From contig NC_031478.1 of the NCBI RefSeq assembly GCF_000006565.2, forward strand, positions 7,346,343 to 7,410,342: DNA of 64,000 nucleotides, in the 5' to 3' direction. The notes beneath the pieces are model-generated. The model searched no databases and was not told where the DNA came from. It saw nothing but the letters and a program-made list of their open reading frames with translations. The stretch is from Toxoplasma gondii ME49 (taxonomy: Eukaryota; Apicomplexa; Conoidasida; Eucoccidiorida; Sarcocystidae). This document shows positions 1 to 12,410 of this stretch, in pieces; positions within the stretch are counted from its first letter, which is position 1, and the number at the start of each line of letters is the position of its first letter. Made by a program: the position numbers and the translations under genes.

Positions 1-275
1 CCTGCGCAAGAACGACGAGGAGCGAAGACAAAAGCAGCGACCGAGCTGTCCGGCGTCTTCTCGCCGCGGCTCCAGTTTGGATCTTCCGACGGCGTCTCTC
101 TCCAGTTCTGCAGAATACCTGAAACGACCAAGAACATCGAACGACTCGCGTTTCCTCCTCTTTCTTGGACGTCCTGTCCCTCTCGAGAGAAAAGCCTGCT
201 CGTGATGCCGCGTGGAAACTGTTTTCAGACCTTTTTCTTCCAGGGTGTCGTTTGCATTTCCAGGGAAAGGCCGCG

Positions 276-2276
276 ATGACGCTCTCACAGTGTGCTCTCT
301 GGCGATCTCGGCCACAGCCGCCACGGGGAGAGGCGGCGATCGCAGCGCCTCTGAGAAGTAACTCCGGACTAAGGGATTCGCGCGAAGTGAGAAATAAGCG
401 CGTTTGCTTGCGCCTCTTCTTTCCTCAGACGCAGAGAACGCAGCCGGTCCGTCTCCCTCACAACCGCTGCTTCGCTCCTCAGCTGCGTCCTTCTCTCAAC
501 TCCTATTTGTTTCCTTATTCTCCTCTGTCGCCTTCTCTGTCTCGTGGAAAAACTGCTTCGTTCTCGTCGTTCGCCTCGCTTCCTCCGAGAGTGACGAGAC
601 GGGCGGTATTTCGAGACTTCTTGCTCTCTCCGACGCAAGGGAACAGAGACCTCACGACGCCGCTTTGCTGTTTCTCGCCATCCTCTCCTCTCTGGCACTC
701 CTGTCCTCTGTCGAGCGCATCTGTTGCTCGTTCGTTGTCCTCTCCACTTGCTGCGTCATCTGGATCGTCCTCTCCTTTCGCGAACGTCGAAGCTGAGCAG
801 CTGAAGAAACCGACCGATGACGGAACGTCTATCTCGAGTTCGTCTTCTCCTCTCTGCGCCACCCGTCAAGTCTTTCGTTTTCTGCGTCTCGACTTCTTTG
901 CTCCTCGCACTTATGCTCGTGGTCCTGACCTCAAATGCGTTGCCTCCTCAGTTTCGTCGTTCTCTTCTGCTGCAACTGCTCTTCGCGTACCTACGGGGCC
1001 TTCTCCGACCTCCAACAATCGCTTTGCCCCCTTCTCCTCCTCTCCTTTGTCTTCTTTTTCGTTCACTCGTCCGTCTGCGAGCTTCCAAATATGGTATTGT
1101 AGAAAGGAGAGGCAGTTGAATGTTTTCTCCTGCCTCCACTCTGTCTCCAGTCGTTCGATCTTCTCCTTCCTGAGACAGGAGCCGCCTTCTCCGCCTCCTT
1201 CACCGTCCTCTCCCTCACCGTCTTCTCCCTCACCGTCTTCTCCCTCACCGTCTTCTCCCTCACCCTGTCCTTCTTCCTCCCTGTCTTCTTCTTCGTCGCC
1301 TGGCGACAGGGCAAGCAAGCGTCAAGACTCCCCAGTCGTTGCGGCGGCGGCGCGAGCGAGAGACGCGGAAGAAGCTCCCGCATCTGTGGAGTTTTTGCGA
1401 GTATCGGGTCTTCTTCAAGGAGACAACTTGCAGGAGAAACTTCGCAGGAGGCGCCAGCGCAGGCGCGAGCACCTCACCTCGGCCTTGGCGCCCTTCGCGT
1501 TCGTCCCCGACGCACTCCACAGCGTTTCCAGCCGACTCTTTGAGGAGGCAAGGAGACCGGAGACACGGAGACAAGAGGGAAGCAAACAGGAGAGAGAAAG
1601 AGGAGAAACAAGAGGGGAAACAAGGAGTGAAAGCATAGGGAGGAAAGAAACGAGAAGAGAGGAGACGGAAAGGCGAGGATGCGCAGGGAAGAGAGATGCT
1701 CATCGCAGCTCTGAGCAGACTTTTCGGCGGAGCGAAGTCGAAGGAGCGAGCGAGGTCCGGAGAGAGCGAAGAGACACTATGGGGAGACGCCAGAGACGGA
1801 CGAGAGGAAAGGCACCGTCTCACCAGCAACTTCACTATCCCCTGCTTCTCTCCTTCGCTGCACTCTATGAAGATCTTGCTCTCCTCAAAAACCGAATTCT
1901 CTCTCAAAGTCGCCGCGTGCGAATGGCGCTTGTCCTCTCAGGTGCGACACTGCGAGACCTCCGGCGATTCCTTTGTCTCTCTTTAGAGAAACTCGTTCCC
2001 CTGTCTCGTTGCTCTCTCTCCGTCCTCTGCCTCTCTCGGTTCCTCTCTGCGCGTATGAAGATGCGCAAAATAGTGCATGAGTTGTTTTCGCGCGAACGTC
2101 TCTCCCTGTCTGGGTGGACGTCTCAGCGTGCGACGGCTCGTCGATCTGTGTCAGCGCTGCGAATTTGTCTATGTGGGGAGCGCTCTAGAAGTTCACTGGC
2201 AAAGGACTTCTTCACACCTGAGAAGAACGAACCAGGCTTCTCTGTCTACGGACGGGGATCTTTTCCTGAAGATTGA
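276..2276 (+). CDS. candidate low-complexity open reading frame
   Basis: A frame stays open from about 165 to 2276; its first ATG is at 276. The product would be rich in Ser, Pro and Arg and contains a (PSPSS)n run encoded by 1200-1259. No conserved domain is recognised. The part from roughly 1330 to 1550 (for example 'VEFLRVSGLLQGDNLQEKL') looks more protein-like than the rest. Base composition switches from C/T-rich before 1320 to A/G-rich after 1550, which fits either low-complexity coding sequence or untranslated and intronic DNA. It could be 5' exon(s) of the gene that follows, the tail of a gene lying to the left, or non-coding. I found no convincing splice junction linking it to the exon at 2525. 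Confidence 0.25.
   Translation: MTLSQCALWRSRPQPPRGEAAIAAPLRSNSGLRDSREVRNKRVCLRLFFPQTQRTQPVRLPHNRCFAPQLRPSLNSYLFPYSPLSPSLSRGKTASFSSFASLPPRVTRRAVFRDFLLSPTQGNRDLTTPLCCFSPSSPLWHSCPLSSASVARSLSSPLAASSGSSSPFANVEAEQLKKPTDDGTSISSSSSPLCATRQVFRFLRLDFFAPRTYARGPDLKCVASSVSSFSSAATALRVPTGPSPTSNNRFAPFSSSPLSSFSFTRPSASFQIWYCRKERQLNVFSCLHSVSSRSIFSFLRQEPPSPPPSPSSPSPSSPSPSSPSPSSPSPCPSSSLSSSSSPGDRASKRQDSPVVAAAARARDAEEAPASVEFLRVSGLLQGDNLQEKLRRRRQRRREHLTSALAPFAFVPDALHSVSSRLFEEARRPETRRQEGSKQERERGETRGETRSESIGRKETRREETERRGCAGKRDAHRSSEQTFRRSEVEGASEVRRERRDTMGRRQRRTRGKAPSHQQLHYPLLLSFAALYEDLALLKNRILSQSRRVRMALVLSGATLRDLRRFLCLSLEKLVPLSRCSLSVLCLSRFLSARMKMRKIVHELFSRERLSLSGWTSQRATARRSVSALRICLCGERSRSSLAKDFFTPEKNEPGFSVYGRGSFPED
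1200..1259 (+). repeat. 15-bp tandem repeat, four copies
   Basis: The unit tcaccgtcttctccc is repeated four times, with one C/T change in the first copy. Its length is a multiple of three, so it would read as a Pro-Ser-Pro-Ser-Ser run on the plus strand. Confidence 0.9.
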
Positions 2277-2524
2277 TCTGAGGAATCTGCACGTATCGAG
2301 TTTCAAGTTAGACGGACCGTTGGACAGAGCTCCTTGTGTCGTTGAGGGCATCTGACAACGTCTCCCTCCACTGCCAGTTCGTCTGTCGCTTTTCCTCCGG
2401 TGTAGTTGAGTTCACACTCGCGTCTTTCTTTCCTCTGTTCAAGAGGTCTGTGCTTCCTCGGCCTCTCTGGAGAGTTGTGTGAGCCGACCTGAGTATCCCT
2501 AAGTGCGTATGCGTCCCTGAGGCA

Positions 2525-5500
2525 ATGTTCGCTCCGCCTTCTTCGCTGGCAAGGGAGGAGACAGTGCAGCTGTGGATCGGCGAGAAAGATCTGAAGCGGG
2601 TGTCTCGCTGTGACGCTTGTTCTCAGCCTCTCGTTTCTCCCTATTCTCTCTCTCTTTTCTTCGTTGCGCGCCGTCCTTTCTTCGCGTGATCGCCAGCGTG
2701 ACATGTGCCATCTTCTCTCTTCTTTCTCTCTGGAACTCCCTTCTCTCGATTGCTCGTTTTCCTTTCTCGATTCGGTGTTTGCCTTTCCAGCATGCGGATT
2801 CTGCTGGGTTGCGTACAACTGGGAAGATGTGCGTCGCCGTCTGGGCCTTGAAGGCGCCGCGGTGCTTCACGAGGGCATGCAATCTCAAGAACTCCAGTTC
2901 ACAGGTAAATCGAAAAGGTCCACAAATCGTGTCTCCGCTCGTTTCTCGCCTTTCCTTTTCGCGCGTTTCGTGCGGTCGTTGTCTTTGGCGTTTGCGGCCT
3001 CTCCATCGCTTCCTGTCTCTCTCCTCCGTCGCGTTTCTGGAGGCCTTCGTCTTCGCGCTGAGTCCCGGCTTAATCAAGGTCGCCACTCCCTCGCTCGGTT
3101 TTCCTTTTCTAATGGAATCTGGTGCCCAGTCCACCTGTTGCAAAAGGCAAAATAAGAAGTAGCACAGGAGCTGTAAAGATGACAGACCAAACAGAGAACA
3201 GACGTTTCACACCTCTCTCTCCCCGTCAATTGTTCCTTTCGATTCGTCTCCCCCTGGTGCTCTCCATGTCGCTGTTCGTCTCTGTTTTTCTTTTCTGGCT
3301 CTCCGCTCGCTGACAGCGCGGGAGTTCTCCAAGCAGCTGATCGACGACCTGCTTCAGGATCATCGGGTACGCTCGACATTTCTTCTTTTCGTTTACGTTC
3401 TGTTTCTTTTCGTTCGCGTCCTGTTCCACTCGCGAGAGACTGTCCCGTCAGCCTTTTCTCCCCTTCTTGCCTCGGCAGCGAGGCTGGACCCACTCCGTTC
3501 TCTCTTCTTCAGTTTCTCCCCTCTCTCTCTAGCTCATTTTCTCTGATTGATTTTCTCTTTTCCTCCTCTCTGTCGCCTGCTCTCTCTCTGTGGTTTGTGG
3601 CCGCTGCACATGCGCACCCAATGTCTAAGAGTCGTCGCACTTCTGCGTTCGCAGCGGTTAGCCGATTTCCTTGGGACCCATTTCTCCGTTGACAGGCTTC
3701 ATTTCAGTGCTGATTTGACTTTGTTTCTTTCTTCTCCCGCTTCCTCCGCAGCTGCAGGCTGGAGCTCAGCGCTGGGTGCAGGAGCTCCTCAGTGCGAGTG
3801 ACCGCGAAGTTGCCGCTCTTGCCGTTCGAGCACTGAACGGAGAGGAAGTTCAAGGTGCCGTCAAGCGCCTGTTGGATGACTTGGTTCGGTACGAAAAGTT
3901 CTTTCTTTTCTCCAGAAAGCGGTTAAATGCTGTCCGTTCGAACGTCTTGTGACCTGTTGATACACTGTCTAGCTTTGGATACACGCAGAATCCCTTCTGC
4001 AAGACTAGTTGAGACTCCCGGGTACAGAATTCCTCTGCGTTGTGAACATCTCAATTAGAAGAGAAGCCGACCTGAGGCCACAAACAGTTCTGTACGTGCA
4101 TGCGACTTCTTTTTTTTTCGAAGATGCATGCGCGAAGGCGAGCGCGCTCACCCGCCGGCTGAAGACAGCCACGAGTGGAGCGAGATGCAAGTCCGCAGAA
4201 AGAACGTTTTCCGTTTCATAAGGCGTGAGGGGGAGTCAAGCTTCACTTTTTTCTGGTTCCTCACTCGAATCGCGGAACGAAGCACATGGTCTGTGAGAGA
4301 TGCAACGCAAAAAACAACAAGTATAAACATATACATGTGCACATACTCATCTTCTGTGCATGTATATATACATACATATATATATATATATATATATTGA
4401 TATATAGATATGAATATATTTGTGGATAGATAGATAAAGAGAGATAGTTGATGGATACTTGCGAGTCTATGCGTACGTATAGCCCTGTTGGACGTGATGA
4501 GGAACGGAGGACAGTTTCCAGATCTGTGCGAGAGGGAAAAGACGCAATGAGAGCGCTGGCGAGAGACTCACACGCTTCCCGACTTTGTTCTTGAGTCGAC
4601 GCCTTTTTCCTCATCGGAGAAAGACTTGGCCAACTTGTGCTCGCATGCGTTGACCTGTTCTGTAGGTATCTTTGTCAGAACGCCGCAGTCCAGCAGCAGG
4701 TCGCCGAACTCCTCAGCTATGCCATCACCTTGTAGGTGTTTCCGTTTCTTGTCTTTTCTAAAACATGCATTCTCCCCTCCGTCCTCTTCGATTCTCTCGG
4801 AGTCGCTGGTGCTTAGTTCTACCTCGCTCTTTCTCTCGTTCTGCTGTGTTGTGTCCATCTGTCTGTCTCCTCTTGGTCTTCTATCCTAGGTCTGCGTTCT
4901 GATGTCAACATTCCTTTTTCCTCCTGAAATTGCTTGCGTTGTGCTCTTTCTCTCCTGATGCTTCCATTCTTCGAGCTCCGCCGCTCTCCTGCCCTCTCCA
5001 TTCCATCCATCTCTCTGCCTCCGCATCGTCTTTTCTTCTCTCTCTTCGTCTCGCTCTCATTTTCTCACTCGTTCTCCCTCTTCTAGGCTGTCGTCGTCTC
5101 CCCCCTATCCTCTGTCTTACTCACCCTGTCCGTCCCTCGCCTACGTTTCCCTTGACTTCTGTCTGATTCTCTCTCTCTTGTTTCTCGCTTGCCAGTTTTC
5201 GTCGTCTCTCTCGTCTCGTTTGTGGTTGTCCTCCCTGCCTGAAGCATGCTGTCGCTCGGGAAGGCGTCTGACTCTCTTTTTGCGTCTTCGTTCTCGTTGC
5301 AAGGAGGCATTCCACTTCTGTCTTGTCCTCCCTTGCCTGCTCCGCACCGTTTTATCTTCTCCCTAGGATCGCTTCGTTCCCTTTTTTCTACGCGCGGTTT
5401 GTGTTCTCGTTTCTTCCTCTCGTCTTTGTCAGACCCGTGGCGAAAGACACAGCCGCCTGGTGGTTCCAGGAGCTCCTGCAGCGTCCAGATGTTCAGCAAG

Positions 5501-7217
5501 CTGCTCAGACTTTCGTGTAAGTTTCTCAGATAAATTCAGGAGAGGTGCCAACGAAGAACACGGTGAGAGGCAGCGGAAGGGACGGAGAAGGGCAACCGCA
5601 GCGCCTCACAGCAATTGCAAAGCAAGAGAAAAAAAAGACTTCTTTCCTGACTGGGAGGGGGAAAATGTTCATGCAGAGCCGGCGACAGACACCCCCCAAG
5701 TTGTGAGGGGGGGGGGGAAATTAGGAAACGGAGACAGAAGGAGAGGAACAGGTCAGAGCAAAAATGACAACGAAGTTTCTGGAGAATTAAGACACAGAGA
5801 GAGGGTGAGCGTTTGAAAGGGCATGAGGCTCGTTTTTGGAGACAAGGTGGACGTTGAATGACTCATGCGATCAGCGGCTTCCTGCTCGGGTCTGGACGTA
5901 TCAAGATCAAGAAATGGAGAAAACTCTTTCGTCCGTGAAACGCGCCGCTTGGTTTTCCATGTCATCGTTCTTTGCTTAGGAACAATGCGATTCTGAGTGA
6001 CCCCAGCGTTCGAGCACAGGCTGGCGAACTGGTACGTTGCCTCGTTCCTTTCCGGTCTCCTTGTTCTCTACCCTCCCTTTTTCCTGTTGTGTTCCTTCCC
6101 CAAAACTGGCTTGGCTGACGTTTCTCCCTCCCTGTGCTTCCTGGTCGCCTGTCTTCTCTGTCTCGCCATCCTTTTAACTCTTTCTTCTCTCCTGCTGAGC
6201 TTCTCACGGTGACCCGTCCCCTGCGCGTCACTCGGCAAAGCAGAGCCGATATACACATGCGCTGCGCGCGCGTGGAAACCTCTTTCGCATGACTAGCACA
6301 GTTCTGCTTTCGAGTCCAAACGCACAGAAGTCTCCTACTTACATAGCTGTTTGTAGAGAACCGATTGATTTCCACGCTCGAATGCACACATTTGTCTGTG
6401 GCTGGCGATGCCCAAATGTCTCTGTGTTTTTCGCGTCTCTTCTTCATGTTTCTGGCTCGCTTTTCTCTCTTCGTTGCCGTCCCCCTCCTCCAGGCGCAGT
6501 GGTGCAGCACCCGCGTCGTGAACGACCAGGCCACTGCCGACGCAACTCGCGACTTGCTTCTGCACGTGAGGAGGACGTTTGGAACGCCAACAAACAGACG
6601 ATAAAGGTCCAGTTCGCATCTGTGAAGCGTCATGTGTCTCCAAGGCTCTACGACGCGGATAATCAAATCGACTTCCGTAAAAACGCCCTCCCTGTGCTCC
6701 ACGTCTCTCACCTTCTCTGCTGCTATTGAACTGCGTGTGCAGTGCGACGCGGAAGCTCCCCGAACTCGTGACTTTCTGGGCGAAGCCTCCATGGGGTTTG
6801 GACAGAACCGACCCGTGCAAAAGGCAACGCAAATTCTCGAACTGAACGGGAACAGAAGCTGAAATCGTCAAGGACTTTGTCTTTCTTTGTCGCCTCAGGT
6901 TCTCGCAGACTCGACGCTTCGAAAGTTTGTCTCCGACTTCCTCTGGCAGGTTCTCAAGGGATTCATGCAGCCGAGATGGTAAACGCCACCATGCCTTTGT
7001 TCACAGCTTGAACCGTTGTATTCGAGGCTCGCACCTGTTCACAGTGGTAGACCTCAACTCGAATACACACACACACACAGTGCTGCACCGCGGTGCCGGA
7101 ATGTGACTCCGCTGCCTGCGACTTCAGAGTTCTACATCCAGGACAGTCCCTCCTCTCTGTACGCCTGTGTCGACATACCCACTTGTGAATACATATATAT
7201 ATATATATTTATATATT

Positions 7218-7258
<41 letters not shown>

Positions 7259-9777
7259 GCATCTATGTATATGTATCTATATCCTTTTGTGCATGACTTG
7301 AGGAAAATGCCTGTTGTTTGTGTCTGGAATCTTAGTCCTCCTGTATATCGTCGATATCTCTATCTATGAGGGCTTCATGTTTCCTTTTCGAATTCTCTTT
7401 CACTTGGGGGGGGGGAGGGGGAGGTGAAATATTGTGCATGCGATATCTCGTGCCGGCGCAGCCTGCTGAAGACGGCCTCTGTCCCTCTCTGTAAATGTCG
7501 TATTTACATTTAAACAAGTGAAGTCATGGATCTTTGTTGTGCATTCTAAGGGTCTTGGTAAGAGCCGTTTTCAGTGAGACCAATGGGAGTCGAGAGCATT
7601 GAAGCGCCCGCGTCGCGAGCATGTGTCTGGTCTGTGTTTCGCATCGCTGCGTCTTGTTCTCGTTCGTTTCCTGCGCGTTCACGTCCTGCTGCTCTCTCCA
7701 CCTTCCCCCTCTTTTTTCTGCGTTCCTTCTCGCACTTGTTCTTCTTTCCCCTGCTTCCCCTCCTTCACTTCCTCTCTGCATGCGTCTCTATCCTTCGCTG
7801 CTTCTGTCTGCGTAACGTGAGGCGTTCGCAGCCGCGACACAGTTCGGTTGCTCGAGAGCGCCTCTCTGCTTTGGTGGTGATCCTTGGGCGACGCCAACAC
7901 CGTCTCGAGGAAACGAGGGAGTTGCTCTAAACCAGTGATTCACAACACCGGAGGCGTCCCCCTGTCAAGCGCGTCAAATGCAGTGGCGTCCAGCGTGTAT
8001 CTGACCTCCATCTGTACACCAGCTGTGTACTTCCACCACGATGCTCCCATTCGTTGTCTCTTTCCGAGTGTTCGTCTGCACGGAGTCGACGCGGCGGATT
8101 CTTCCCGGCGCGTTCAACTGCCTCTTGGCTGTGCGGTTTCGTTGGCCCGCAACTCGCTGGAGCTCCTGCCCTTTTGCTTGTCTCTCAACTTGAGCTGGAG
8201 CTCCTGCCCTTTTGCTTGTCTCTCAGGCTCGGCGGCGGCTCAAAGGCCTCTGAGCTGCATGCAGAAGCGTCGACCTCGTCCTCCGGGCTCCCTGAGAAAG
8301 AAGGTCGCTCTTCGTCGGCGGCATCTCCCCGAGAAGAAAACACAGAGCCGCGCGTGACGGAGGAGCGAGAGGAGACGAAGAAGAGAGAGACGCACAGAGA
8401 GAACAAGGATCCGAAGAAGGAGAGACTCGAGGCGCGCGAGGAGCTGCGACAGAGACTGGAAACTGCGCTTTGCTCCTCAGACGAAGACACGAAAGAAACG
8501 GTCACCGTTGGTGAGGTTCACGCGTACCGTCTTTCGTCTTCCTTCGTTGCGATCTCTCGTTTGTCCTCCTCCGGTGTACCTGGAAACGCAGAGTGTCTGG
8601 GGGTGTGTGCACGGGGGACATCGGAGACAAGTCCAGAAAGAAAGGACGGTTTCCGAAGCCTTTTCTCTCATCAGCAAGACGGCGAAGGACTAACGGTTCG
8701 GATAACCTTCAGGGTCTTAAACGCCAGCGGCTGCCGACTGTGCCTGGCGCATGACTGTCCTGCTTTCTTCTTCACTGAACTCTCTTCTCCTTCGTTTCGT
8801 ACTTTGTCTTTCCTTCAGACAGAGAGAGCTTGTCACGTCTCCTCGCCCTCCTTGAGAAAGAAGATGAACAGCTCTCACCTCGACAGTTCTCAACAAATGC
8901 TCTTGCATCCGATTCACCCTCCTCCTCCTCCACGTCCTCTACTCCTTTAAGTGCGTCTTCTCAGTCTTCATCCCCCTCCTCTTCTTCTTTTCCTACTTCC
9001 TCTCCTTCTCCTTCTTCATCTTCCCCTTCTCCTTCTTCATCTTCCCCTTCTCCTGCTGCGCCATCTTCCTTTGTCCTGCCGCCATCTTCCTCTTCTTCCG
9101 AGAAGCAGTCTGGAGCAGCGGAGGAGCCACCGTCGCATTTGGCGGCGGAATCTCGCTCTCCGTCGTCATTGCTTGGCCAGTGTGACTCGCGTGCTCCGAA
9201 GCTCGCGAATGCAGAGGAGAAGGAAGCCTGGGAGCCAGAGACGGCATTTGGAGAGACGACGACTTCCTTTCTTCCCCTACTCCCCGTCGCAGCAGACGAA
9301 GCAACTCAGGGGCATCTTCCTGGAAACGAACCGGCTGAAGAGACATCCCCGGAGGGCGGCGATGCGAGCGACTCACGGCGAGAAGCGGAGACCAACGCCC
9401 AGGGAAAAGACTGCGAGAGGTTCTCCCTCGCCGACTTAGCTGGACAGATAAGGAGATACAGAAGACAAGAGCAGGATCTGGAGAAAGACATGGAGAAGGA
9501 AGCGGAGGAATGCGTGGAGCACAAAGCAGACGGTGTGCACACAGGAAGCACGACGGGAGTGGACGAGGCGAAGGAGAACACGAACGCGTCGACGCAGTTG
9601 CATTCGTTAGCAGCGCCGCTGCCTCGCGAAGAGGTTGAAGCGACCAAGAGACTGACGGCGGCGCTCTCTCGCCTTCTGCCTGTCGACGCGCGGTCCGCGT
9701 CTTTGTGGCGAGAGGGCCGAGAAGCGGAGAAGCAACCTCAACCAGGGAGAAAAGAGAGTCGTGGAGGACCTCAGTAG
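2525..9777 (+). CDS. unrecognised alpha-helical protein with low-complexity C-terminal tail (11 exons)
   Basis: Exons: 2525-2609, 2791-2904, 3317-3366, 3752-3888, 4666-4731, 5433-5516, 5980-6031, 6494-6565, 6899-6978, 8227-8510, 8819-9777. They total 1983 nt (660 aa) and every junction closes in phase. The first ATG (2525) and the first junction (donor gtgacg) are the weakest points. Residues from about 40 to 310 are a run of short helices with a recurring Val-Gln-(Glu/Gln)-x-Ala/Glu pattern ('WVQELLSASDREVAAL', 'VQQQVAELLSYAI', 'VQQAAQTFVVNNAILSD', 'VRAQAGELAQW'), which suggests a helical-repeat scaffold. Exon 10 is charged (Glu/Lys/Arg). The last exon has a Ser/Pro-rich stretch, then an acidic segment with coiled-coil character near 'IRRYRRQEQDLEKDMEKE'. 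I do not recognise the family. No membrane span or catalytic motif is visible. An AATAAA word lies near 9953 downstream of the stop. It is convergent with the gene at 12411. Confidence 0.72.
4363..4413. repeat. (TA)n microsatellite in an intron
   Basis: An imperfect TA dinucleotide tract lies within the intron between exons 4 and 5 of the helical-protein gene (3889-4665). Confidence 0.85.
7189..7265. repeat. (TA)n microsatellite in an intron
   Basis: An interrupted TA tract with TTTA and TG variants lies in the 1.25-kb intron (6979-8226) of the helical-protein gene. Confidence 0.9.
8156..8225 (+). repeat. duplicated polypyrimidine tract at a 3' splice site
   Basis: A 32-bp block starting gctggagctcctgcc occurs at 8156-8187 and again, identically, at 8194-8225 (period 38 bp). 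The second copy is followed by G, making the acceptor used before exon 10 at 8227. The first copy is followed by AC, so it lacks the AG and cannot serve as an acceptor. Confidence 0.9.
9004..9045 (+). repeat. 21-bp tandem repeat, two copies plus a partial third
   Basis: The unit is ccttctccttcttcatcttcc. It lies inside the last exon of the helical-protein gene and encodes part of its Ser/Pro-rich stretch (SPSPSSS-type). The length is a multiple of three, so copy changes would keep the frame. Confidence 0.85.
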
Positions 9778-12410
9778 AGACCTGTCTCTCGCCTCTGTTT
9801 GTGTCTTCGAGGCGCCGAAGACACGGCTTCGCAACTTTCTCTGTGTGTGAACAGAGAAGGGTCGCAACCAGATAAACGCTCATGGACAGAAATAGAAGGC
9901 TACGAGCTTCTGGAAGAAGACGCGAACGCAGAGCGAGAGGCAACAACAGAAAAATAAAGTCCAGAAACATGGCTTGCCAGGGAGCACGGCTGGCACCAAG
10001 TCGGGAACCCACGAAGCGCCTCCCGAGCTTCACCTCTCCCACTGCTGTGGTCGTTTGAGTGGAGGGATGATCCCCGACTGTTTTTTTTTCTCGCTTTTGC
10101 TAAGATTCATGTCGAGCCAGCAAGTTTCACGGAGCGCCGCGAGTGGAGCGGCAGAGGCTTAAAAACGTGGAAGAGCAATTGACTTGTGCTTGTTGTGGAA
10201 GTGACTGTTTCGCGTGGCTGCACCCGTGAGCGTCCACGCATGCCAGCGTCGCCGTCGAAACTTCGGTGATTCACTTTCGTAGGGTCTGTTCTGGCCTTCG
10301 CCGCGCAGGCCAGATCGCAACTCACCGAGACACAAAAAGCCAGCTCGACTTCGGGGTCATCGCAGAGATCGGCGACGACTCGACAAGGCCGCGCCGTATC
10401 GCTAGAGATGTTCGTTCTTGATTTGAGGATCTGTCACGTGCTCTGTGGTGGATTTTGGAGTGCATGTGAATGAGGGCGCGGTGCGGAGTCGAGCGAGGAC
10501 CTCTTTAGAAAAGGTCTCAGATCCCCCGAGTTGCGCGAGTGTAGCTAGGCAGAGAGTGCATTCGGAGCGAATCGTTTTCATTTTTGTCTACCGAAAGGAA
10601 TGTGCGTCGGAGTTTGCGTAAGAGAAGTTGGCCACGCGAAGAAGGCGAAAATTCTAATTCACACCCGTCCGGCAGAGACGACGACACGACCGGTGGCCTA
10701 CCCTGGCCTCGTCCTGCTGCCAGACGAACCGAATTCCCCCACAGACAGAAGAATGAGATGACAGAACATGCTGAACGCGGCCTCTCACGACTGTCAACCC
10801 CATCCACACACGGTGAACCTCAGGTTCACCCTGCCTCTCTCGTATTCCTCTCACTCGACTGCTCGTTCCTCTGCACTTTTTCGCGCTGTCCACCCCACTC
10901 TCCGTCCTCCCGATCTCGCTGACTCACTCCAAACTCCGTCTCGCAACGCCCAGTCGCCCCTGTTTTCATGCGCGTTCGTCGCTCTCGATCCGCCTTCGCG
11001 TCTGTTGTGTGTCTCTCTCAGTGTCTGTGTCTGCTTGGCTCGTTTGCTGCGCGACTCCATCGTGGTGCCTTACCACTCGCCATCCCTTCGTCCTTTGCCT
11101 GTTTACCAGCAGCGGCAGGGGCGAACCTACACCCTGTGTGTGCGAAACAACCCTCAGGTTCCCTCTCCGCACAGACAGAGCTCAGCATGGAGAGTTGAAT
11201 CGCCTGCGAAAAAACCTACGTACAAACGTCGAGGCGGGCGTCGCGGGGTGCCGCACCTCGCTCGCGTCTGCAGAAGTCTGTGCTGAGAGAGGAGACTGTC
11301 CTCAGGTCGTTCGAAGAAGCCTCTGAAGCAGCATCTCGCCCCCACAAATGCCTGGCACATACGTAGATAACTGTACACGTCTCGGATCGCCTGAGAGGCC
11401 AAACTCTCGAACGTTCTCCAACCTCAACGGAACTCTGTAAATATACATATGAGGTACTTGCTGAAGTCGGACTCGACCTCAGCCGCCCTCGAAAAAAAAC
11501 TCGTCTCGCTTAATCGCGGGAGCCGCCTGTCTTGTCTTTTCTCAGTGCACGGGACACTCTTACTTTACACACTCACACAGTTCATCCTGCAGAAGGCCGC
11601 CGGCCTCCTCGTTTGCGTAGGTGGACGACGACGCTGGGGGAACGGACTCTGGAAGCCTAGAGGCCGAGTCCAGTACAGCAGCCGCGATCACGCCGGCGTC
11701 TGAGGGGTCGTTCCCCACACTTTTCGTCCATTCGATATCGCACCTGCCACTGTTTTTTCTCGAATCTCAGGACTGCCTGAAGGCTTCCTCGACAGCGTCC
11801 AGAGAGCGTATCCTAGGGACTGAGGTGCTCCGGCTTCTTTACCCCACATAGTGCGCACTGCGGTCGCCTCGCTTGTTCGTTTTCTTTCCGAAAGGCGGCG
11901 GCACGTTGTGGGGTCTCAAAACTTGCACTGCGTGAGAGAGACGACACTGTGTGGCGAAAGAAGGAGCTCGCCTCCATCCCGTCCACGACGACAGGACTGG
12001 CCAGCGAGTGTGCTTCTTTTTCTCTTTCTGTCTCAAGAGCCGTTCCGTCTCTTCTCGTTCAAGCGACCGCGACAGAGTCTGCTCGAGAGAAGCTTCGGGG
12101 GTTGAAACTTGCACCTTGCGTTTCGCGTCTTCCACAGGGCCTGCCCCCACAGGCTGCCGCAAAACCGTTCAGGCCGTGTTTCCCCTGACGGCGTTTCTGC
12201 CCAAGAAGCGTTTCTTCCTCTCGACCGCCCGCGACGTTTCGTCTCACAAGTCGAGCATCCGTCCTCGGTCGAGTGACCTCGAAGGCTTCTCGCGCGTTTC
12301 GAACTGTGGCAGACTTGTGTTGGGCCAGAAACGCGAGCCGCATGGGTGCGAGCTGGAGTACCGAACACTCACATCAACGGGCCAGTGTCGGTGCCATCCT
12401 CAGAGACCTC
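9778..12410. other. convergent intergenic region (3' flanks)
   Basis: This 2.6-kb stretch separates two convergent genes and should contain the 3' untranslated regions of both. Open frames here are short and have no recognisable domain. I see no tRNA-like or repeat structure beyond simple C/T-rich tracts. Confidence 0.6.

Noticed and set aside
8993..10042. 349-codon minus-strand frame
   Set aside because: It is antisense to the last exon of the helical-protein gene, which is supported by in-phase splicing from ten upstream exons.
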